Positions 52,325-64,000 of a stretch of DNA of 64,000 nt are shown here, piece after piece (position 1 is the first letter of the stretch; the number at the start of each line of letters is the position of its first letter). Location: positions 1-64,000 of the forward strand of contig NZ_JHAC01000070.1 in NCBI RefSeq assembly GCF_000599865.1. Reading direction: 5' to 3'. A program made the translations under genes and the position numbers. The notes under the pieces are model-generated. The model searched no databases and was not told the DNA's origin. It was given only the letters and a program-made list of their open reading frames with translations. Origin of the DNA: Deinococcus phoenicis (GTDB lineage: Bacteria; Deinococcota; Deinococci; Deinococcales; Deinococcaceae).

Positions 52325-52512
52325 GCGCCCGCCCCCTGAGCGGCGTGAGCGGCCGAATCAGCTTCGGTTCAGCCCCGCGAGGTGCGGCAGTCCAACTTCA
52401 CACCACGCGCGTGTGCCTGGGGCGACTCCGGCCTGGGTACTGTCCCTGGCCCGGCTTCCCGGAAAGCCGCTGGTTCACGCGGGCTTTAATCTTTCTGCAC
52501 GGTGTTCGGCGC

Positions 52513-52518
52513 TACACT
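52513..52518 (+). promoter_or_regulatory. -10 hexamer of the second amidase
   Basis: TACACT ends 8 bases before a GTG start at 52527. Confidence 0.55.
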
Positions 52519-52526
52519 TCCAGGCA

Positions 52527-53645
52527 GTGAAGCAACTTCTTCTTTTCCTGTTGCTCGCCGCGTCCACGGCGGCGGCGGCGCCCCGCGTGGGGACGCACGG
52601 CAGCTACACCCGGGTCGTGTTCGACCTGCCGCGTCAGGTGTCCTCCAGTCCGGCCAACCCCACGACCCGCGTGACCGGCCAGAGCGTCACCGTGAAGCTG
52701 GGCGTCACCTTGCGGGCCGAGGGGGGGCCGCTCAGCGCGCCCGGCGTCACGGCCTACGCGGTCGCGGGCGGTACCGTGACGGTCACGCTGGCGAAGGGCC
52801 ACGCCGACGCGAAAGTGCAGGTCATTCCCTCCCAGGGCGGTCAGCCCGCCCGCCTGGTCATTGACGTGCCGACGGCGGCGGCCGCGCGGGTCCCGGCCCT
52901 GCCTGTCCGCAGCGCCGCCCCCGCTGCCGTGACGCGGCCTGCCAGCACCCGCGCCGTCACGCGGCCCCGCGTGGTGCTCGACCCCGGCCACGGCGGCGTC
53001 GATCCGGGGATGCAGAGCCGCTGGGTCCAGGAACACGCGGTGACGCTCGACGTGGCCCTGCATGTGCGCGACGTGCTGCGGCAACACGGCGTGGACGTGG
53101 TCATGACCCGCGAGAGCAACACGGACCTGAGCGCGGACAAGGCCACCGACCTCGACAAGCGTTCCAAGCTGGCGACCAACGACAAGACCAGCGCTTACGT
53201 CAGCATTCATGTGAACGCCTCGACGGACCCCGCCGGGCAGGGGATTGAGACGTACTACTTCGGGCAGCCCATGCCGGGGCGCAGCCGCAGCCTCGCCGTC
53301 ACGGAAAACGGCGGCGGGAGCGTCGGGCAGGAACTGACCCGCCGCGCGGCGGGCAGCGCCCAGAACCTGCTGGGCGACCTGCTGGCCCAGGCCAAGCTGT
53401 CCTTCTCGCGTCAGCTGGCCCAGAAGGTGCAGTCGCGCCTGATCGCCGCGACCGGGGCCATGAACCGGGGCGTGCAGACCGACGCCTTTTACGTGATCCG
53501 CAACCCCACCACCGCCGCCATTCTGATCGAGATCGGGTTCGGCAGCAGCCCCGTCGAGGGTCCCCGCCTCGCCCAGCCCGCCTACCGTGACCGGGTGGCC
53601 GAGGCGATCGCGCGGGCGATTCTGGACTTTCTGAACATGCCGTAG
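52527..53645 (+). CDS. N-acetylmuramoyl-L-alanine amidase with AMIN-like domain
   Basis: A 372-residue exported zinc amidase. The signal peptide ends AAAAPRV. An N-terminal AMIN-like domain (about residues 25-115, beginning GSYTRVVFDLPRQV) localises such enzymes to the wall or septum. After an Ala/Pro/Thr linker the Amidase_3 domain starts near 147. Zinc ligands are H155 (DPGHGG), E169 (VQEHAV) and H228 (SIHVNA), and the catalytic Glu is E335 (LIEIGF). The GTG start was chosen for the TACACT hexamer and the signal peptide. It is divergent from the LptA-like gene. Confidence 0.93.
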   Translation: MKQLLLFLLLAASTAAAAPRVGTHGSYTRVVFDLPRQVSSSPANPTTRVTGQSVTVKLGVTLRAEGGPLSAPGVTAYAVAGGTVTVTLAKGHADAKVQVIPSQGGQPARLVIDVPTAAAARVPALPVRSAAPAAVTRPASTRAVTRPRVVLDPGHGGVDPGMQSRWVQEHAVTLDVALHVRDVLRQHGVDVVMTRESNTDLSADKATDLDKRSKLATNDKTSAYVSIHVNASTDPAGQGIETYYFGQPMPGRSRSLAVTENGGGSVGQELTRRAAGSAQNLLGDLLAQAKLSFSRQLAQKVQSRLIAATGAMNRGVQTDAFYVIRNPTTAAILIEIGFGSSPVEGPRLAQPAYRDRVAEAIARAILDFLNMP

Positions 53646-53687
53646 GCCGCGCGCGGGACGCGAGACTTTCCCGCGCTCCGCTTCCTG

Positions 53688-54275
53688 CTACCGCCGCTTT
53701 TTCACGGTCCACGCCTGCTCGCTCAGACCCGCAGCCTGATTGGCGGCGCGGGCCATCACGAACAGCAGGTCGGAGACGCGGTTGAGGTACACCTGCACGT
53801 GGGGATTGATCGCCTCTTCCTGCGCCAGGCGGATCACTTCCCGTTCGGCGCGTCGGGCGACCGCGCGGGCGATCTGAAGGCTGGCGGCGGCGGGCGTGCC
53901 GCCGGGATGCACGAACCCGGTAAAGGGCGGCGCGTCTTCCTGATAGCGGTCGATCATCGCCTCCAGAAAGGCCGTGTCCTGGGCGTCGATGCGGCTGAGA
54001 TTTTTGGCATAGGGGCTGTCCTGCCGGGTGGCGAGGTCGGCCCCCAGGTCGAACAGCGCGTTCTGGAGGTATTCCAGGTCGGCGTCCAGCGTCCCGCCGG
54101 GCTGCGGACCCGTCGGCGGCTGACCGTGCGTGTGGTGCGCCCGCGCCAGCCCGATCACACTGTTCAGTTCGTCCACGGTCCCGTAGGCCTCGACCCGTGC
54201 GTGTGCCTTGCTGACCCGGTCCGCGCCGTACAGGCCGGTCGAGCCGCCGTCTCCTGTTCTGGTGTAGAGCTTCAT
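53688..54275 (-). CDS. Cob(I)yrinic acid a,c-diamide adenosyltransferase, PduO type
   Basis: A 195-residue enzyme that adenosylates cobalamin from ATP. The N-terminal ATP site is KLYTRTGDGGSTGLYGADRVSK, followed by AYGTVDELNSVIGLARA. The C-terminal part has RAVARRAEREVIRLAQEE and YLNRVSDLLFVMARAAN, all hallmarks of the PduO type and distinct from CobA/BtuR. The start MKLYTRTGDG was chosen; TACCCT lies 6 bases upstream, a leaderless layout. It supplies coenzyme B12 for mutases or ribonucleotide reductase. Confidence 0.94.
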   Translation of the reverse strand: MKLYTRTGDGGSTGLYGADRVSKAHARVEAYGTVDELNSVIGLARAHHTHGQPPTGPQPGGTLDADLEYLQNALFDLGADLATRQDSPYAKNLSRIDAQDTAFLEAMIDRYQEDAPPFTGFVHPGGTPAAASLQIARAVARRAEREVIRLAQEEAINPHVQVYLNRVSDLLFVMARAANQAAGLSEQAWTVKKRR

Positions 54276-54281
54276 GGGGAC

Positions 54282-54287
54282 AGGGTA
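54282..54287 (-). promoter_or_regulatory. -10 hexamer of the cobalamin adenosyltransferase gene
   Basis: TACCCT on the minus strand ends 6 bases before the ATG. Confidence 0.5.
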
Positions 54288-54301
54288 GTGGGTTATGAGT
54301 T

Positions 54302-54360
54302 GGAGGTTGTGGGGAAAAGGACGCGGGAGCCGGAGCCTCTGCCCTGGACCCACGACCTCC
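54302..54360. repeat. Palindromic intergenic element, GTGGG-type copy 3
   Basis: GGAGGTTGTGGG (54302-54313) pairs with CCCACGACCTCC (54349-54360), 11 of 12 with one G-T pair. GGTTGTGGGGAAAA in it matches copy 1. It lies between malQ and the adenosyltransferase gene. Confidence 0.55.
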
Positions 54361-54365
54361 GCCCC

Positions 54366-55867
<1,502 letters not shown>

Positions 55868-55871
<4 letters not shown>

Positions 55872-55921
55872 GGGGGAGTCCTCCGTTGCTGGGGCGAGAG
55901 ACGGACTGGAAGTGATTCCAT
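55868..55921 (-). CDS. Possible 17-residue leader peptide before malQ
   Basis: An ATG ORF 12 bases after TAGAAT. Its TGA overlaps the malQ ATG (ATGA), so the two would be translationally coupled. The peptide begins MESLPVRLS and ends RTPP. The malQ SD lies inside it. Support is positional only. Confidence 0.33.
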
Positions 55922-55933
55922 TCGACAGCGCGC

Positions 55934-55939
55934 ATTCTA
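55934..55939 (-). promoter_or_regulatory. -10 hexamer of malQ
   Basis: TAGAAT on the minus strand, 62 bases before the malQ ATG and 12 before a small leader ORF. Confidence 0.45.
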
Positions 55940-55969
55940 CCCATTCGGCACGTTGTGCAGAGACTCCGA

Positions 55970-56010
55970 AAAGAACGGGGAGGCACGGACCCTCCGGCCC
56001 CCGCCTCCCC
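55970..56010 (-). terminator. greA terminator
   Basis: On the minus strand GGGGAGGC and GCCTCCCC form a stem and are followed by GTTCTTTT, downstream of greA and just before the malQ promoter. Confidence 0.7.
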
Positions 56011-56035
56011 ACCGGCTGTCCCGGCTCAGCTGCTT

Positions 56036-56506
<471 letters not shown>

Positions 56507-56514
56507 AGCGGTCC

Positions 56515-56520
56515 AGTATA
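56515..56520 (-). promoter_or_regulatory. -10 hexamer of greA, leaderless type
   Basis: TATACT on the minus strand ends 8 bases before the ATG. Confidence 0.55.
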
Positions 56521-56566
56521 GGCCATCAGCCTGTTCTGGAAATCTGCAGTCCGGCCCACGCCGCGC

Positions 56567-57639
<1,073 letters not shown>

Positions 57640-57643
<4 letters not shown>

Positions 57644-58544
57644 GCTTCCCCACCCTCTGGCCCGAGGGGCACGGGCCACAGCGGCACATTGTCGATCAGC
57701 CTCACGCCGAACATTCGGGCGGCCACCAGCACGCGGGTCATGGGATCATTCTCCACACGCGCTCTTTCTTGCATGTCACTGTCCACGACCGTCAGGTAGT
57801 CGAGCTGCACTTCCGGTTCCTGCGCCAGCACCTCCAGGCCCGCCTGCCGCAGCTGCGCCGCCCCGCGTTCTCCCGCCGCTGCCGCCGCCTGCACCGCCCG
57901 CAGGGCACGGGAAAGAACGGTGGCCCGCGCCTGCTGCCCGGGCGTCAGGTAGCTGTTGCGGCTGCTGAGGGCCAGCCCCGACGCCTCCCGCACGGTGGGC
58001 ACCCCCACGACCTCCACGGGCACATTCAGGTCCCGGACCATGCGCCGCACGACCGCGAGCTGTTGCCAGTCCTTTTCTCCGAAGTACACCCGGTCCGGCT
58101 GCACCAGGTTCAGCAGCTTCAGGACCACCGTCGTCACGCCGTCGAAGTGGCCCGGGCGCGAGGTTCCCTCCGGCGGGCCGGACACGCCGCTGACCGAGAC
58201 GGTCGTGGCGTAGCCGGCCGGGTATATCGTGGCCGCGTCCGGATGGAACAGCAGGTCCGCACCCGCCGCGCCCACGACCCCCAGGTCACGCTCCAGATCG
58301 CGGGGGTAGCGGCCCAGGTCCTCGTTCGCCCCGAACTGTTTCGGGTTCACGAAGACGCTGACCACGACCACGCCGCACGCCCGCCGGGCCTGCCGGATCA
58401 GCGCGGCGTGCCCCTCGTGCAGGTAGCCCATCGTGGGGACCAGCCCCACGCGGCCCCCCCCGGCCAGCGCCGCGCGGAGTTCGGCGGGTGTGGTGACGAC
58501 ACGCAGATTGGGAGAGGGGGCGGTGGAGGAGGGGGTGGACGGTT

Positions 58545-58548
<4 letters not shown>
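57640..58548 (-). CDS. panC: Pantoate-beta-alanine ligase
   Basis: A 302-residue ATP-dependent ligase that makes pantothenate. The HIGH-like motif is VGLVPTMGYLHEGHAALI. Also seen are VVSVFVNPKQFGANEDLGRYPR, RPGHFDGVTTVVLKLLNLVQPDRVYFGEKDWQQL and LALSSRNSYLTP (KMSKS-like). A TTG start overlapping the TGA of the upstream gene, with a G-rich SD-like stretch, fits best; there is no good ATG. It is coupled by GTGA overlap to pilT, an odd pairing of vitamin synthesis and motility. Confidence 0.9.
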
Positions 58549-58913
<365 letters not shown>

Positions 58914-58919
58914 GCCAGA

Positions 58920-58925
58920 AGCATA
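58920..58925 (-). promoter_or_regulatory. -10 hexamer of the holin-like/panC/pilT operon
   Basis: TATGCT on the minus strand ends 6 bases before the ATG. Confidence 0.5.
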
Positions 58926-58966
58926 AGCCTCCTGCACCGGGGACCCCAGCTCCCGCGAGAAGTGCC

Positions 58967-60571
<1,605 letters not shown>

Positions 60572-60577
60572 GCCCAG

Positions 60578-60583
60578 AGCGTA
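60578..60583 (-). promoter_or_regulatory. -10 hexamer of the alpha-glucosidase gene
   Basis: TACGCT on the minus strand ends 6 bases before the ATG, leaderless type. Confidence 0.5.
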
Positions 60584-60659
60584 GCAGGAAACTGGGCCGA
60601 ACTGAAACGATTCAGAGAGGGGGAAGGTGCTGGCCTGTCCCCTGCGTTCCGTGCGCCGC

Positions 60660-61263
<604 letters not shown>

Positions 61264-61269
61264 GTCTTC

Positions 61270-61275
61270 ACTTTA
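61270..61275 (-). promoter_or_regulatory. -10 hexamer of minC, leaderless type
   Basis: TAAAGT on the minus strand ends 7 bases before the ATG at 61262. Confidence 0.55.
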
Positions 61276-61322
61276 CCTGCATGCTGGGCCGGCCCGTGAA
61301 TGCAAGGCGGGCGGGCATGGTA

Positions 61323-61328
61323 TAGAAT
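61323..61328 (+). promoter_or_regulatory. -10 hexamer of the S1-domain gene leader
   Basis: TAGAAT (within TATAGAAT) ends 7 bases before an ATG that opens an 11-residue leader ORF. Confidence 0.55.
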
Positions 61329-61333
61329 GTGAC

Positions 61334-61744
<411 letters not shown>

Positions 61745-61793
61745 CGCCCCCCCCCGTCCCCCAGCGTCTTCCCCCAAAATCCAATACAGCATC

Positions 61794-61826
61794 CGGCCCC
61801 TGCCTTCCCCGGCGGGGGTCTTTGCC
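61794..61826 (+). terminator. Probable terminator after the S1-domain gene
   Basis: CCCCTGCC and GGCGGGGG pair with one G-T, followed by TCTTT. Confidence 0.55.
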
Positions 61827-61888
61827 GGTCGGCCGGGCCAGCGCGCGTTTTAACCGCCGTGTAACCGGCGTGCGGCAGACTGCTGCGC

Positions 61889-63181
<1,293 letters not shown>

Positions 63182-63197
63182 GAGCAGGACCGCTGAG

Positions 63198-63234
63198 GGG
63201 CCGGGCGCAGATGGCGTGCCCGGCCCTTTTCTTT
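63198..63234. terminator. Terminator after the HtrA-type gene
   Basis: GGGCCGGGC and GCCCGGCCC form a perfect 9-bp stem followed by TTTTCTTT. Confidence 0.85.
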
Positions 63235-63511
63235 ACCCGAACAGCGGCCCCAGGTCCATCAGCACGCCGGTCGGCTGCGGGTCCCGGAACTCGTACCCGC
63301 CGAACACCTCCAGAAAGGTGGCGCGGGTAAGCAGGCGCGTCTGCTCACTTGGCCCGGTGGCCTGCACCTCCTCGCCCCGGGCGGTCAGTTGGTAGACGCC
63401 GATCTCGTGGAGCCGTGTCTTTTTGCCGTGGCCCTGCCGCGTGCAGGCGGTGACGGCGAACTCACGACCGCCGCGTGCGGCGAGGAAGGCGAGCAGGTCG
63501 GCGGGCAGCAT
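63233..63511 (-). CDS. Small unknown protein
   Basis: A 92-residue soluble protein starting MLPADLLAFLAARGGREFAV. It contains CTRQGHGKKTRLHEIGVYQLT and LLTRATFLEVFGGYEFRDPQ. It has a basic mid-region and no signal peptide or membrane helix. No family was recognised. TATCCT lies 9 bases before the chosen ATG. The gene is convergent with the HtrA gene and ends at the shared terminator; its upstream frame extension is Pro/Arg-rich and not credible. Confidence 0.65.
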   Translation of the reverse strand: MLPADLLAFLAARGGREFAVTACTRQGHGKKTRLHEIGVYQLTARGEEVQATGPSEQTRLLTRATFLEVFGGYEFRDPQPTGVLMDLGPLFG

Positions 63512-63602
63512 CGGGAGGGGAGGATAGCGCAGGGGGGGCCGGCGGCACCTGGCACCTCCACCCCAGGTGATGACGGGGTGGTCCATCTGACGGGTTGCCC
63601 TT

Positions 63603-63608
63603 TAGAGT
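63603..63608 (+). promoter_or_regulatory. -10 hexamer of the PH-domain gene
   Basis: TAGAGT ends 7 bases before the ATG at 63616, leaderless type. Confidence 0.5.
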
Positions 63609-63615
63609 GGCCGTG

Positions 63616-64000
63616 ATGGCCGAGCCTCCCCCGCGCGTGATTCCCACCGTGACCGTGCCCCCGCCGCGTTGGTGGCCGTGGGTGCGGTGGTTGCTGGTGG
63701 CCGTCCTCCTGGGATTGCTGGCCCTGCCCCTGCTGCCCGGGGTACTGCGTCGCCCGGTCTACGAGGTGCGGGGAGGGGAGATTGTCGCCCGCTCGGTCGC
63801 CTCCAGCCGGGTCATTCCTGCCGGGACGGGCGTGGACTGGGTGGAGGTGCGCCGCCTGCGGAAAACGGTCGGATCGGACGCACCGGGCTACGTGGTCGGG
63901 CGCTTCGAGGTGGCACGATTCGGGGAAGCGGACCTGTACACCGACGGGTCAAGCCCGGCGCTGGTCTTTCTCACGCGGCCCCGCGTCACGGTCCTGACAC
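63616..64000 (+). CDS. Membrane-anchored bacterial PH-domain protein (3' end outside the window)
   Basis: The first 128 codons of a gene that runs off the right edge. The N-terminus is proline-rich (MAEPPPRVIP), followed by a single hydrophobic anchor (about residues 23-43, WWPWVRWLLVAVLLGLLALPLL). After it comes YEVRGGEIVARSV, GRFEVARFGEADLYT and LVFLTRPRVTVLT, a layout typical of bacterial PH (PF10882-like) domains, which are extracytoplasmic or cytoplasmic binding modules of unknown ligand. TAGAGT precedes the start by 7 bases. Confidence 0.7.
   Translation, partial: MAEPPPRVIPTVTVPPPRWWPWVRWLLVAVLLGLLALPLLPGVLRRPVYEVRGGEIVARSVASSRVIPAGTGVDWVEVRRLRKTVGSDAPGYVVGRFEVARFGEADLYTDGSSPALVFLTRPRVTVLT

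Overview
The window is about 64 kb of high-GC bacterial chromosome, almost fully coding, with short spacers and no rRNA, tRNA, CRISPR array, insertion sequence or prophage that I could see. Gene content and expression signals point to Deinococcus or a close relative (inference). Many genes carry a -10 hexamer of the TANNNT type only 6 to 9 bases before the start codon, which is the leaderless-mRNA architecture well known in Deinococcus. There are short dispersed non-coding repeats, and the proteins fit (MinC, PduO-type cobalamin adenosyltransferase, TAXI-type TRAP transporter, LptA-like protein, SecA without a C-terminal zinc tail).

Layout. 1-2.2 kb: a large surface lipoprotein. 2.3-7.2 kb: leucine biosynthesis, leuC-leuD-leuB, with two extra genes between leuC and leuD. 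It is preceded by what looks like a complete transcription attenuator: a leaderless leader peptide with three consecutive CTT leucine codons, then two mutually exclusive hairpins. 7.2-12 kb: a cell-wall amidase, three related exported proteins and a PPC/DUF296 protein. 12-15.6 kb: argS, then a DUF2239 / GIY-YIG / LRV-repeat cluster behind the only canonical TTGACA-17-TAATAT promoter noticed, overlapped by a near-perfect inverted repeat. 15.6-20.2 kb: alpha/beta hydrolase, membrane acyltransferase, tyrA, exported protein, glycosyltransferase. 20.2-26.8 kb (minus strand): the rpsB-tsf-pyrH-frr-cdsA-dxr-rseP block, without uppS. 26.9-31.6 kb: APH-type kinase, uppP, a lipoprotein RNase with its barstar inhibitor, methyltransferase, tsaD. 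31.7-42 kb: secA, an MsmX/UgpC-type ATPase, and a polar amino-acid ABC transporter whose parts are split by a TAXI-TRAP pair.

42-50.5 kb: MFS transporter, ClC channel, secreted alpha-amylase, pyrophosphatase, ppc, YmdB-type phosphodiesterase. 50.6-58.9 kb: HD-GYP protein, LptA-like protein, second amidase, cobalamin adenosyltransferase, malQ, greA, pilT, panC, holin-like membrane protein. 59-64 kb: alpha-glucosidase, minC, S1-domain protein, HtrA-type protease, a small unknown and the start of a PH-domain protein.

Themes: envelope maintenance (two amidases, UppP, LptA-like, HtrA, RseP), glucan use (amylase, MalQ, alpha-glucosidase, possibly the MsmX ATPase) and translation. Several genes seem to be preceded by tiny leaderless leader ORFs whose stop codons overlap or adjoin the downstream start. 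No gene-free stretch exceeds about 300 bases.
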